A stretch of 64,000 nt of DNA. Origin: Marinobacter persicus. Lineage in GTDB: Bacteria; Pseudomonadota; Gammaproteobacteria; Pseudomonadales; Oleiphilaceae. The notes below the pieces were generated by a model. It did no database searches, was not told the DNA's origin, and saw only the letters and a list, made by a program, of their open reading frames with translations. Below are positions 20,466 to 29,717 of the stretch, one piece after another; position 1 is the first letter of the stretch, and each line of letters opens with the position of its first letter. The stretch covers positions 1-64,000 of the forward strand of contig NZ_PTIV01000001.1 of assembly GCF_002934325.1 (NCBI RefSeq), read 5' to 3'. The translations under genes were made by a program, and so were the position numbers.

Positions 20466-21983
20466 GTGATATTCAAACCTACCCTAAAAACGCTGGTCGG
20501 CACTGTGTTGCTGGCCAGCGCGGCGCTTTCTGCGCCCACCCAGGCTCAGGACAAGAACAATACCGACATTCACGATCTCTACCTGCAACAGTGCGCCGCC
20601 TGTCATGGCCCTGACCGGCTCGGAGGCATGGGTCCCGCCCTGCTGCCCGAGAACCTGGGACGCCTGAAAAAATCGGAAGCTGAAAACGTTATTCGAGAGG
20701 GCCGCCCGGCCACCCAGATGCGTGGCTATGAAGACATTCTCAATGACCAGCAGATTGCGAATCTGACCAACTACATTTATCAGCCCCCCAGCCATGAGCT
20801 GACCTGGGGCGAAGCCGAGATCCGTGACAGCCGGATCGTCAACCATCCCCTCGGCTCCCTGCCGGATGAGCCTGTGTTCGAGGTGGATGACCTGATGAAC
20901 CTGTTCCTGGTAGTGGAGATTGGCGATCACCACGTCACCCTGCTGGATGGCGACAAGATGGAACCCATCCACCGTTTCCCCAGCCGCTTTGCCCTGCACG
21001 GTGGGCCGAAATACGGCCCGGAAGGCCGCTTTGTTTACTTCGGCTCCCGGGATGGCTGGATCACCAAATATGACATCTACAACTTGAAAGTGGTGGCGGA
21101 AGTCCGCGCCGGCATCAACATGCGTAACATCGCGGTGTCGGCCGACGGCGAATACGTCATGGCCGCCAACTACCTGCCTCATACCCTGGTGCTGTTCGAC
21201 GCAGATAACCTGGAGCTGCTTGATTTCGTGCCGGTCGAAAACGAGGCCGGTGACAGTTCCCGGGTAAGTGCCGTCTATGCCGCGCCGCCCCGGGACAGCT
21301 TTATCGCCGCCCTGAAAGACATTCCGGAAGCCTGGGAAATTACCGTAAAGAACGACCAGGCGCAGATCCGGCGAATGAAATCAGACACGTTGCTGGACGA
21401 CTTTTTCTTCGACCCCAGCTATGAGCACCTGATCGGTGCGGCCCGGGATGGCAAGCATGGCATCGTGATGAACCTGGATTCCGGCGACACCGTGGCAGAA
21501 CTTCCCCTCCCCGGCATGCCTCACCTGGGCTCCGGCATCACCTGGGAGTACGAAGGCCGCCGGGTCATGGCCACGCCGCATTTCGGCGCCGGCGCCATTT
21601 CCATCATCGACATGGACACCTGGGAGGTGATCAAGACCCTGAAAACCGACGGCCCCGGGTTTTTCATGCGCAGCCACGAGAATTCCCGCTATGCCTGGGC
21701 AGACGTATTCTTCGGGCCGAATGCCGACAAGGTGCATGTAATCGACAAGCAGACCCTGGAGATCGTCAAAACCCTGCAGCCGGCACCCGGCAAGGTGGCC
21801 GCCCATGTGGAGTTTGATCGTCATGGCGAGAAATTGCTGCTGAGTATCTGGGACAAGGACGGCGCGGTGATTGTCTACGACGCGGACACCCTGGAAGAGG
21901 AAAAGCGCATTCCCATGAACAAACCGTCCGGGAAGTACAACGTTTGGAACAAGATCCATTACGAGGAAGGGACCAGTCACTAG
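20466..21983 (+). CDS. nirN: NirN, periplasmic dihydro-heme d1 dehydrogenase (c/d1-type)
   Basis: NirS-like protein of 505 residues that performs the last step of heme d1 formation in the periplasm. It has a signal peptide (cleavage near TQAQ), the heme c motif CAACH (Cys43, Cys46, His47), and a d1-type propeller (HRFPSRFALHGGPKYGPEGR, LPGMPHLGSGITWEYEG). The start is best placed at GTG 20466, nine bases after GGAG, which yields a standard signal peptide; a TTG at 20460 is also possible. The last gene of the nirS operon; a strong hairpin follows. Confidence 0.9.
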   Translation: MIFKPTLKTLVGTVLLASAALSAPTQAQDKNNTDIHDLYLQQCAACHGPDRLGGMGPALLPENLGRLKKSEAENVIREGRPATQMRGYEDILNDQQIANLTNYIYQPPSHELTWGEAEIRDSRIVNHPLGSLPDEPVFEVDDLMNLFLVVEIGDHHVTLLDGDKMEPIHRFPSRFALHGGPKYGPEGRFVYFGSRDGWITKYDIYNLKVVAEVRAGINMRNIAVSADGEYVMAANYLPHTLVLFDADNLELLDFVPVENEAGDSSRVSAVYAAPPRDSFIAALKDIPEAWEITVKNDQAQIRRMKSDTLLDDFFFDPSYEHLIGAARDGKHGIVMNLDSGDTVAELPLPGMPHLGSGITWEYEGRRVMATPHFGAGAISIIDMDTWEVIKTLKTDGPGFFMRSHENSRYAWADVFFGPNADKVHVIDKQTLEIVKTLQPAPGKVAAHVEFDRHGEKLLLSIWDKDGAVIVYDADTLEEEKRIPMNKPSGKYNVWNKIHYEEGTSH

Positions 21984-22005
21984 AGGTTCACGCCAGGATT
22001 CGGGA

Positions 22006-22029
22006 AGCGGCAGGCAGGAGCCTGCCGCT
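22006..22029. terminator. Bidirectional hairpin between nirN and wrbA
   Basis: A 10-bp perfect stem (AGCGGCAGGC / GCCTGCCGCT) with an AGGA loop lies between convergent nirN and wrbA. There is no long T run, but position and strength suggest termination of both units. Confidence 0.7.
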
Positions 22030-22057
22030 AAACTCCGCATTATCTGTAAGAGTTCAA

Positions 22058-22657
22058 TCAGCCGTGCAGCTTCACCGCCAGTTCCGCCACATGCTTACCC
22101 TGGTAGCGGGCAATGGTGAGTTCTTTCTTGCTGGGCTGGCGGGAGCCGTCGCCACCGGCAATGGTGGAGGCGCCGTAGGGCGTGCCACCGTTCACCTCGG
22201 AAATATCAAAAAATTCCGGAATGCCATAACCAGTTGGCACCAGCACCATGCCGTGGTGCGCAAGGGTGGTCCAGAACGAGGTTATGGTGTGCTCCTGACC
22301 ACCACCCGTGCCGGTAGAGGTGAAAACACTACCGAGTTTGCCATGCAACTTGCCCTCAAACCAGAGGCCGCCGGTCTGGTCCAGGAAGGTACGCATCTGA
22401 CCGGCCATGTTGCCGAAACGGGTGGGAGTACCGAAGATTATGGCGTCGTAATCCGCCAGCTCTTTGGGCTCTGCCACTGGCGCGGGCTGATCAGTCTTGC
22501 CACCGGCGTCCAGGAAAGCTTGGTCTGCCATGGTTTCGGGGACACGTTTTACCACGACATCAACACCATCCACGCTGCGGGCGCCTTCAGCCACGGTGTT
22601 GGCCATGGTTTCGATGTGGCCATGCATTGAATAATAGAGAACAAGTACTTTTGCCAT
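22058..22657 (-). CDS. wrbA: NAD(P)H:quinone oxidoreductase WrbA
   Basis: Flavodoxin-like FMN enzyme (199 residues; E. coli WrbA has 198) that reduces quinones by two electrons in the cytoplasm. The FMN phosphate loop is [14 protein letters not shown], followed by [23 protein letters not shown] and [13 protein letters not shown] chose ATG 22657, nine bases after AGGAG; ATG 22666 sits directly on the ribosome site. It is convergent with nirN. Confidence 0.95.
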   Translation of the reverse strand: MAKVLVLYYSMHGHIETMANTVAEGARSVDGVDVVVKRVPETMADQAFLDAGGKTDQPAPVAEPKELADYDAIIFGTPTRFGNMAGQMRTFLDQTGGLWFEGKLHGKLGSVFTSTGTGGGQEHTITSFWTTLAHHGMVLVPTGYGIPEFFDISEVNGGTPYGASTIAGGDGSRQPSKKELTIARYQGKHVAELAVKLHG

Positions 22658-22844
22658 TGCAGTCATCTCCTTTACCTGAAAACAATGACTGCAGCTTAGC
22701 CGCTAAACCAGCCGGGACAAAAACGGAAGATTTCTGACAGGTTGTTCAGTTTTTCTGAACATGCCCGGAAGATACGCATAGCCACATTATCCGAACGCCT
22801 GTAGGCTGAGCAGCATGCAATTCATACCGTATTGAAAACGACAT

Positions 22845-23522
22845 ATGACGCACGGCATTAGCACTTCTGACCAAACCGGTGACACCATCCACCATCGCAT
22901 CGAAGAGTGGATCAACAGCGCCACACACGTTATCGGCGCTTTACTCAGCGTGATTGGCACCGTTGCCCTGCTGGTTGGCGCCAGTGAGCAGGGCGATGCC
23001 TGGAAGATGGTCAGCTTCAGTGTGTTTGGAGCTTCCCTGGCCCTGCTGTATGTTGCCTCGGCCCTGTATCACGGCTCCCGTCATCCAAAGTGGCGGGCCG
23101 TTTTCAAGACGCTGGACCACTGCGCGATTTTTTTCCTGATTGCCGGTACCTACACACCGTTGGTGCTGGTAAACCTGCGCGGAACCACAGGCTGGACACT
23201 GTTCACCATTGTCTGGTCCCTGGCTCTGGCGGGGGTAGCGCTCAAGATTGCCTTCAAGCACCGCTTCAAACTGGCGCGGGTGGGCATCTACATCGCCATG
23301 GGCTGGCTGATTGTCTTTGCCGCCTCCGACCTGGCCGCCAACATCAATGAAACCGCCCTGTACCTGACCATTGCCGGTGGCGTGGTTTACACCGTTGGCG
23401 TGGCTTTCTATCTGGCCGATCGCATTCCCTACATGCATGCTATCTGGCACTTGTTTGTTATTGGCGGCAGTGCCTGTCATTTTGCCGCCATCTACTCCGG
23501 CGTTCTGCCTCACACGATCTAG
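22845..23522 (+). CDS. trhA: Hemolysin III family (PAQR-like) membrane protein
   Basis: Seven-segment inner-membrane protein of 225 residues in the hemolysin III/YqfA (TrhA) family, implicated in membrane energetics and fluidity rather than real haemolysis. Family motifs include the early NSATHVIGALL, YHGSRHPKWRAVFKTLDHCAIFFLIAGTYTP split over residues 65-98, and the C-terminal HAIWHLFVIGGSACHF. The next gene starts 3 bases after the stop codon, so it is probably co-transcribed with the NnrS gene. Confidence 0.9.
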   Translation: MTHGISTSDQTGDTIHHRIEEWINSATHVIGALLSVIGTVALLVGASEQGDAWKMVSFSVFGASLALLYVASALYHGSRHPKWRAVFKTLDHCAIFFLIAGTYTPLVLVNLRGTTGWTLFTIVWSLALAGVALKIAFKHRFKLARVGIYIAMGWLIVFAASDLAANINETALYLTIAGGVVYTVGVAFYLADRIPYMHAIWHLFVIGGSACHFAAIYSGVLPHTI

Positions 23523-23525
23523 GCC

Positions 23526-24668
23526 ATGTCGTCGGGCAAGCCTTTACACGCGTTCTGGCTGTTTTTCCCGACGGCCGCATCCTGGGCGGCAATGGTGGTC
23601 CCCCTTTCCCTCTACGCGGTGCTGTCCGGCTCCGGCTGGCCACCCGGCCTGATCGATGGCGGGCATGGTCACGAGCTGATCTTCGGCTTCGCCCTGGCGC
23701 TGATTGCCGGCTATACCCTGGGCCCACAGCCTTGGCGGATACTCGGGCCGCTGTTCATTCTTTGGCTGGCGGCGCGTGTGTCCTGGCTGCTGGCTCCGGA
23801 TACGGTTACTGCCCAACTGTTAAGCCCGGCATTTGCGCTGTTGCTGGCCTGGCATGTGGTGCCACGGTTCCAGGCGGCAAAGAAGTGGCGCAACAAAATC
23901 GCCGGGCCACTGATTCTGGTGTTGTGTCTCCTGGCGGTGGCGTTCTGTCTGGTACAGCTCGGCCTGCCCTGGCCAGAGCGGGACCGCCTGATGCACGTGG
24001 CCATCCTGGGACTTTTACTGCTGATGACGTTCATGGGCGGGCGCATTATTGCCCCGGCTGTGGCCGGCACACTGGAAAAAAGGGGCATTGCCCTGGAAGC
24101 GCGAGTACAACCGCGCATCGAAGGGGCGCTGCTGGTGCTCCTGATCCTGGCCATGGCGCTATTGCTGGTCACGCCCTTCCGAGACCTGACTGGTAGCGTT
24201 CTGCTGGTTTGCGCCTTGCTGATTACCCTGCGGGTCGCACGCTGGAAGCTTTGGCACTGCCGGCAACGTGCCGACCTGCTGGTACTGGCATTCGGTTACC
24301 TGTGGCTGGGAGTGGGCGCCGCGCTGGCCGCCGGCCATCTGCTAACCAGCAAAGAACTGCTGCCGGCGCTGCATGTAATCACCATTGGTGCCCTGGGCAC
24401 GCTGTCCTGCAGCGTCATGCTGCGCCTGGCCTGGCAGCGGGCACACCGGACCTTCCCCCCGAACTGGCAGGTGTGGTCGGTGGCCGGGGCCATGCTGGTG
24501 GCGGTGAGCGCTCGGTATCTGGCCGGCGGCAGTCCCTGGTCGCATCCCGGCCTGTTATGGCTGGCAGCCGGGGCCTGGTCGCTGTGTTACCTGGGCGTAT
24601 GCTGGCAGCTTCTGCGACTGTTCAGGGCCGATCGCCGCCGGCGGGTTCGCAGCCAAGCATCTGTCTGA
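23526..24668 (+). CDS. nnrS: NnrS family protein (first copy)
   Basis: Heme- and copper-containing membrane protein family linked to NO and nitrosative stress resistance. This 380-residue copy has about eleven to twelve hydrophobic segments with histidines at expected places (GGHGHELIFGFALALIAGYTLGP split near residue 45, FMGGRIIAPAVAG, and LHVITIGALGTLS). The sequence is divergent from the second NnrS copy at 26130. The start ATG 23526 is three bases after the hemolysin III stop. Confidence 0.88.
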   Translation: MSSGKPLHAFWLFFPTAASWAAMVVPLSLYAVLSGSGWPPGLIDGGHGHELIFGFALALIAGYTLGPQPWRILGPLFILWLAARVSWLLAPDTVTAQLLSPAFALLLAWHVVPRFQAAKKWRNKIAGPLILVLCLLAVAFCLVQLGLPWPERDRLMHVAILGLLLLMTFMGGRIIAPAVAGTLEKRGIALEARVQPRIEGALLVLLILAMALLLVTPFRDLTGSVLLVCALLITLRVARWKLWHCRQRADLLVLAFGYLWLGVGAALAAGHLLTSKELLPALHVITIGALGTLSCSVMLRLAWQRAHRTFPPNWQVWSVAGAMLVAVSARYLAGGSPWSHPGLLWLAAGAWSLCYLGVCWQLLRLFRADRRRRVRSQASV

Positions 24669-24779
24669 TGTCACCGCTGTCCTGGGCAATGCCATGCCCG
24701 GCAAACGGTAACGCTACCCCTCTGCTGTCTGGATCATTAGAATCAGCAGCCTCATTTCCCTATTTTCCGGAACCCGTTC

Positions 24780-25607
24780 GTGGACATGACGACAGCCAGC
24801 CGTTTTGAACAACTCAAGCGCATTGAATCGAGCAAGCTGTTTCAAGGCTCGGTCATTGCCATCATCATTCTCTCTGCCCTGACCATTGGCGCTAAAACCT
24901 ACGAGCTGCCACCGCTGGTTGAGCAGACCCTGACATTGCTCGATAACGGCATCACCATCTTCTTCCTGGTGGAGATCCTGTTCCGGTTTGCCGCCTGTCC
25001 CAACAAGCGACGCTTTTTCATGGACGGCTGGAATGTCTTCGACACCATCGTGGTGATCGGCAGCCTGATTCCCCTGGATAATGCCGAGGCGGTGTTGCTG
25101 GGGCGTCTGTTGCGGGTGTTCCGGGTGTTGCGCCTGGTGTCCGTGGTACCGGAACTGCGTTTTCTGATCAACTCGTTGCTGAAAGCCATTCCACGCATGG
25201 GCTACATCGCCGTGCTGATGTTCATTATCTTCTACATCTACGCGGCCATGGGATCCCTGTTCTTTGCCAGCGTCGATGAGGAGCTGTGGGGCGACGTGGC
25301 GATTTCCATGCTCACCCTGTTCCGGGTGGCCACCTTCGAGGACTGGACCGACGTGATGTACGCCACCATGGAGGCCTACCCCCTAAGCTGGTTCTACTAC
25401 CTGACGTTCATTTTCCTGACCGCCTTCGTGTTCCTGAATATGATGATCGGCGCCATCCTGGAAGTCATGAGCGAGGAGCAGAATGCCAAGGAACGCCAGC
25501 AGGCCCACGATGAGCGGGATGACATCGCCCGCCAGCTCCGCGTCGTTCAGGAACAACTGACGGAACTGAGCAGGCAAATTGGGCAGAGCGGGGAAAAACG
25601 CGAGTGA
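24780..25607 (+). CDS. Bacterial voltage-gated sodium-type channel
   Basis: Six-segment ion channel subunit (275 residues) expected to form a tetramer in the inner membrane. The S4 helix has regularly spaced arginines (Arg109, Arg112, Arg115, Arg118 in GRLLRVFRVLRLV). The pore has TFEDWTD (residues 185-191), close to the Thr-Leu-Glu-Ser-Trp filter of NaChBac/NavMs but with Phe and Asp. A C-terminal coiled coil (EEQNAKERQQAHDERDD onward) fits the tetramer bundle. The start is GTG 24780 or ATG 24786; no strong ribosome site is seen. Ion selectivity (Na versus Ca) is not decidable here. Confidence 0.88.
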   Translation: MDMTTASRFEQLKRIESSKLFQGSVIAIIILSALTIGAKTYELPPLVEQTLTLLDNGITIFFLVEILFRFAACPNKRRFFMDGWNVFDTIVVIGSLIPLDNAEAVLLGRLLRVFRVLRLVSVVPELRFLINSLLKAIPRMGYIAVLMFIIFYIYAAMGSLFFASVDEELWGDVAISMLTLFRVATFEDWTDVMYATMEAYPLSWFYYLTFIFLTAFVFLNMMIGAILEVMSEEQNAKERQQAHDERDDIARQLRVVQEQLTELSRQIGQSGEKRE

Positions 25608-25625
25608 TACCTTTGCCGGTCGCGA

Positions 25626-26003
25626 TCAGCCAAAGGCCGGCTTGGTCATGGCCAGGTGAAAGATGCCGCTTACGATGGCCAGTGCCACAATCGCAGCAAC
25701 AATACGCACCGGCTTGCTGAACGTCGGCTTGATGGCAAATACACCCACCACGATATAGCAGAAAAGCAGCGCGATTTTTGCCAGCAACCAGCCGGGCATG
25801 TCGGAAGCATAGCCGGCGACAAACAGCAGCGTGACTGCCGACACCAGCAAAATGGTGTCGTTGACGTGGGGAATCCAGCGCAACGGGGTTTGCCGCCACC
25901 CGGGCCGACCAACCGCGTCCAGCAGCAGGCGCAACGCGAACAGACTGATGGTCAGATACGCAGTGGTCATGTGCAGGTGTTTGAGAATCACATAGGTACT
26001 CAT
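25626..26003 (-). CDS. SirB2 family membrane protein
   Basis: A 125-residue protein with four hydrophobic segments and histidines in the first helix (YVILKHLHMTTAYLTISLF), typical of SirB2 proteins, which look like small heme or quinone-binding membrane proteins of unknown function. I chose ATG 26003 after AAAGGAAAAATCC; the open frame upstream has no membrane start. It is convergent with the channel gene and divergent from the second NnrS gene, so it may belong with NO-related functions. Confidence 0.82.
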   Translation of the reverse strand: MSTYVILKHLHMTTAYLTISLFALRLLLDAVGRPGWRQTPLRWIPHVNDTILLVSAVTLLFVAGYASDMPGWLLAKIALLFCYIVVGVFAIKPTFSKPVRIVAAIVALAIVSGIFHLAMTKPAFG

Positions 26004-26129
26004 AACGGATTTTTCCTTTGAAAAGGACATGTTGGGGCCATTGTACGCACAATACCCCCAAACAGGTATGGCTAGAGAGCGCTTCCGCATTTAACATATC
26101 TCAAAAATACATGTATATGGGAGACTGCC

Positions 26130-27314
26130 ATGCAGATCAGCTCAACCACTGCCGATCGCACAGGCGCCAGCGTCAGTCAGCTGTTTGCCTACCCGTTCCG
26201 GATTTTCTTCCTCTCCATGACCGTCCTGGCCCTTGTTGCTATTCCCACATGGGTGCTGCAAGTGTCTGGAGCCATCCAACTGCCACTGGCCATGCCCGGC
26301 CTGTACTGGCATCAGCACGAAATGCTGTTCGGATTTCTTTCGGCGGGCATTGCCGGCTTCCTGCTCACGGCGGTCTGCGTCTGGACCGGCACCGAGCGCA
26401 CCCATGGCTGGCCGCTGGTGCTGCTTTGGGGTGTCTGGCTGGCCGGGCGTCTGTTACTGGCCTTGGGCGCCGACCTTCCGGCCTGGCTAGTGCAAGGCGC
26501 CAACCTCGCTTTCCTGCCGCTGGTGATGATTGATGCCGGCTGGCGCATCTGGCACGCCCGACAGAAACGCCAACTGATGATCCTCATGGTGCTTGGCCTG
26601 CTCTGGGCCATGCAGATTGGCTTTGTGACCCGACTGGATATGGCATTCAGTTATGGCGCCCTCATTATGGCCATGGCGCTGATCAGCATCGTTGGTGGGC
26701 GCATCACCCCCGCCTTCTCCTCTGGATGGCTGAAACGCCACGGACAGGACAGCTCCGTCATCAAAATGGTGCCAGCTCTGGATATGGCCGCGCTGGCCAC
26801 CATGGTTGCGCTGATGCTCTCCCTGGTAATCGGCTGGCAGGGCGTTGCCAGCCTGCTGGCGCTGGTGGCTGCCGCTTTGATGCTGGTGAGGCTCTATAAC
26901 TGGAAAGGCTGGTTGTTTGCGAAGGAGCCGCTGCTCTGGATCCTGCACATCTCCATCCTGTGGGTGCCAGTTGCCCTGATTCTGCTGGCGGGCTCACTGC
27001 TGGCCGGCTGGCCAACCAACGCCTGGGCTCATGCTGCAGGAACCGGTGCGATTGGCGGACTGATCCTGGGCGTCATTGCCCGCGTATCCCTGGGGCACAC
27101 AGGACGGCCACTGGTTTTACCCCGGGGCATGGTGCTGGCCTTTGTGGCTATCCAGCTCGCCGCTGTAATTCGTGTACTGACGGGCTTTAACCTGATCCCC
27201 TGGCATCCGGGCATTGGCGCCAGCGCCCTGCTCTGGCTTCTGGCCTATGGCCTGTTCCTGGTGCGCTATACCGGCGTCCTGGCAAGCCCAAGAGCCGATG
27301 GCAAACCCGGCTGA
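26130..27314 (+). CDS. nnrS: NnrS family protein (second copy)
   Basis: A 394-residue twelve-segment membrane protein of the NnrS family. It keeps the characteristic N-terminal FAYPFRIFFL, then WHQHEMLFGFLSAGIAGFLLT split near residue 55, GGRITPAFSSGWLKR, and the C-terminal HAAGTGAIGGLILGVIARVSLGHTGR split region. Histidines in these stretches are thought to bind heme/copper. The opening is more canonical than in the first copy. It may protect the cell from NO made by NirS. Confidence 0.92.
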   Translation: MQISSTTADRTGASVSQLFAYPFRIFFLSMTVLALVAIPTWVLQVSGAIQLPLAMPGLYWHQHEMLFGFLSAGIAGFLLTAVCVWTGTERTHGWPLVLLWGVWLAGRLLLALGADLPAWLVQGANLAFLPLVMIDAGWRIWHARQKRQLMILMVLGLLWAMQIGFVTRLDMAFSYGALIMAMALISIVGGRITPAFSSGWLKRHGQDSSVIKMVPALDMAALATMVALMLSLVIGWQGVASLLALVAAALMLVRLYNWKGWLFAKEPLLWILHISILWVPVALILLAGSLLAGWPTNAWAHAAGTGAIGGLILGVIARVSLGHTGRPLVLPRGMVLAFVAIQLAAVIRVLTGFNLIPWHPGIGASALLWLLAYGLFLVRYTGVLASPRADGKPG

Positions 27315-27415
27315 GATCGTGCAAGACGAAAATCATCCACTAAAGGTCAATAGCTCCAGAACCAGAACACGCTAAAGTATCGCAAAAATCATTTTGCAAC
27401 AGAGAAACAGGCAAC

Positions 27416-27925
27416 ATGTACCCTGACCATTTTGACAAAGAAGACCTGATCCGCTGCGGCCACGGTGAGCTGTTTGAAGGCGATATGCGCCTGCCGATCG
27501 ATGAAATGCTGATGGTTGATCGCATCACCCATATCGCCAACGACGATGGCGCTTATGGCAAAGGCAGCCTGGTTGCCGAACTCGACATCAACCCGGACCT
27601 CTGGTTCTTCAAGGTTCACTTCCAGGGTGACCCGGTAATGCCGGGCTGCCTGGGCCTGGATGCCATGTGGCAGCTGGTCGGCTTCTACCTGGCATGGTCC
27701 GGTGGTCAGGGTAAAGGCCGCGCCCTGGGGGCCGGCGAGGTTAAATTCTTCGGTCAGGTACTGCCCGAGAACAAAAAGGTCACTTACCGTCTCGATATCA
27801 AGCGGCACATTCGCCGCAAACTGACCATGGCAATTGCAGATGCCAGCATGGAAGTGGACGGTCGTGAAATCTACACCGCCAAGGACCTGCGGGTTGGCCT
27901 GTTCACCTCTACTGATGACTTTTAG
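27416..27925 (+). CDS. fabA: 3-hydroxydecanoyl-ACP dehydratase/isomerase FabA
   Basis: Cytoplasmic hot-dog enzyme (169 residues) that dehydrates 3-hydroxyacyl-ACP and isomerises the C10 product, opening unsaturated fatty-acid synthesis. The catalytic His68 lies in [19 protein letters not shown] with Asp82 as partner. Length matches E. coli FabA. The ATG at 27416 follows AGGCAAC. fabB begins 11 bases after the stop codon, the classical gammaproteobacterial fabAB pair. Confidence 0.98.
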   Translation: MYPDHFDKEDLIRCGHGELFEGDMRLPIDEMLMVDRITHIANDDGAYGKGSLVAELDINPDLWFFKVHFQGDPVMPGCLGLDAMWQLVGFYLAWSGGQGKGRALGAGEVKFFGQVLPENKKVTYRLDIKRHIRRKLTMAIADASMEVDGREIYTAKDLRVGLFTSTDDF

Positions 27926-27936
27926 GAGTTGATACT

Positions 27937-29148
27937 ATGCGTCGCGTCGTAATTACAGGCATGGGGATTGTCTCCAGCCTTGGCAACAACCAGAAAGAAG
28001 TAGCCCAGTCCCTGCGGGAATCCCGCTCTGGCATCGCGTTCAGCCAGGAAGCCAAAGATGCAGGGCTGCGCAGTCACATTACCGGCCGTATCGACCTGAA
28101 CCTGCCGGAACTGATCGACCGCAAGCTCATGCGCTTCATGTGCCCGGCCTCCGGCTACACCTACCTGGCCATGAAAGAGGCCATCGAGCAGTCCGGCCTG
28201 ACCGACGAGCAGATCCGTGCCAACAGCACCGGTATCGTTTTCGGCACCGGCGGCGCGTCCACCGTTGAGCTGATTGACGCCATCGACACCCAGCGTGAAA
28301 AAGGTATCCGTCGCGTTGGCCCGTACCGCGTACCGCGCACCATGGGCAGCGCCATCAACGCCTGCATGGCCACCGCGTTCGGCATTACTGGCATCAACTA
28401 CGGCATCACTTCTGCCTGCGCCACCAGTGCTCACTGTATCGGCCACGCCGCCGACCAGATTGCCCTGGGCCGCCAGGATGTGATGTTTGCCGGCGGCGGT
28501 GAAGACATCCATTGGACCCTGAGCCTGATGTTCGACGCCATGGGCGCACTGTCCACCAAGTACAACGACACTCCGGAACTGGCTTCCCGCACCTACGACG
28601 CCAACCGTGATGGTTTCGTTATCTCCGGCGGCGGTGGTGTTCTGGCACTGGAAGCCCTGGAGCACGCAGAAGCTCGCGGCGCCAACATCCTGGGCGAAAT
28701 CGTAGGCTTCGGCGCCACTTCCGACGGTGCCGACATGGTCGCTCCGAGTGGCGAAGGCGCCATCCGCTGCATGAAGCAGGCGATGGCCAACGTTGACGGC
28801 GAGATCAGCTACATCAACACCCACGGCACCAGCACACCGGCCGGTGACATCACCGAGCTGAAAGCGCTGAAAGAGACCTTCGGGGACAAGATTCCGCCGC
28901 TGGCTTCCACCAAGCCGCTGTGTGGCCACGCCCTGGGCGCGGCGGGTGTACACGAAGCCATCTACTCGCTGATCCAACAGCGCGAAGGCTTCCTGGCGCC
29001 GTCTGCCAACATTCAGGATCTGGATGAAGGCGCTGAAGGTTACCCGATTGTTCGCGAACTCCAGGAAAACCAGAATCTGGACCTGGTGATGAGCAACAGC
29101 TTCGGCTTCGGCGGCACCAACGCCACCCTGATCTTCAAGAAAGTCTGA
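27937..29148 (+). CDS. fabB: 3-oxoacyl-ACP synthase I FabB
   Basis: Condensing enzyme (403 residues) that elongates the cis-3-decenoyl-ACP made by FabA. The Cys-His-His triad is visible: Cys161 in [10 protein letters not shown], His near 295 in [11 protein letters not shown], and His near 330 in [14 protein letters not shown]. Strong AGGAGTTG ribosome site. Its end overlaps the convergent AraC gene by 14 bases. Confidence 0.98.
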   Translation: MRRVVITGMGIVSSLGNNQKEVAQSLRESRSGIAFSQEAKDAGLRSHITGRIDLNLPELIDRKLMRFMCPASGYTYLAMKEAIEQSGLTDEQIRANSTGIVFGTGGASTVELIDAIDTQREKGIRRVGPYRVPRTMGSAINACMATAFGITGINYGITSACATSAHCIGHAADQIALGRQDVMFAGGGEDIHWTLSLMFDAMGALSTKYNDTPELASRTYDANRDGFVISGGGGVLALEALEHAEARGANILGEIVGFGATSDGADMVAPSGEGAIRCMKQAMANVDGEISYINTHGTSTPAGDITELKALKETFGDKIPPLASTKPLCGHALGAAGVHEAIYSLIQQREGFLAPSANIQDLDEGAEGYPIVRELQENQNLDLVMSNSFGFGGTNATLIFKKV

Positions 29149-29491
29149 TAGAGCGGTATTCAGCCGGGGGCGTTCCCATCCAGCGTTTGAACGCCCGGCT
29201 GAAAGCGCTCAATTCCGAGAAACCAAGCTGCTCGGCAATTTCCACCAGCGGCTTGGTTTTATCCTTCATGTAAGCCAACGCTTTTTCCCGACGCACCTGT
29301 TCCAGCAGGTGAGCAAAGGTCACACCCTCCTGCTTCAACTTCTTGTGCAACGTATAGCGGCTCATGTTCAGCTGCGACGCCACGGTTTCCACGCCTACTT
29401 TGCCGCGATCAAGCTGCACCTGAATCAATGAACTGACCCGGGCACCCAGCGGGCGCTTTGAAATATCAGGCCTCAGGGCTTCTGACGCCAT
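29135..29491 (-). CDS. Minimal AraC-type DNA-binding protein
   Basis: A 118-residue protein made almost only of an AraC double helix-turn-helix: first [23 protein letters not shown], second [21 protein letters not shown] with the conserved GTPPAEYR end. The usual sensor domain is missing. A short N-terminal lead ([16 protein letters not shown]) remains. ATG 29491 has AGGAGGAAG upstream. It converges on fabB with a 14-base overlap. The architecture is like stand-alone SoxS/MarA but the sequence is closer to the HTH of OruR/ArgR-type AraC members; target genes are unknown. Confidence 0.85.
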   Translation of the reverse strand: MASEALRPDISKRPLGARVSSLIQVQLDRGKVGVETVASQLNMSRYTLHKKLKQEGVTFAHLLEQVRREKALAYMKDKTKPLVEIAEQLGFSELSAFSRAFKRWMGTPPAEYRSIRLS

Positions 29492-29717
29492 GTTTCTTCC
29501 TCCTGCTTTCAAATTCACAGCCTCTCACAGTCCTGGCAAAAGCCAGTTAATGGTGTCCACACAGGACTCAGCGTACACATGTTAGCTGAAATAATAAATA
29601 ATACACGTAGCAAGCTCAAATCCTGGCGACAAAATGAACACGTGCCTTCCCACCGGGGCCCAAGTTTTCCATAATACCGCCCCTTACCCACCGAAGACCG
29701 AACAACCCGGAGACACC

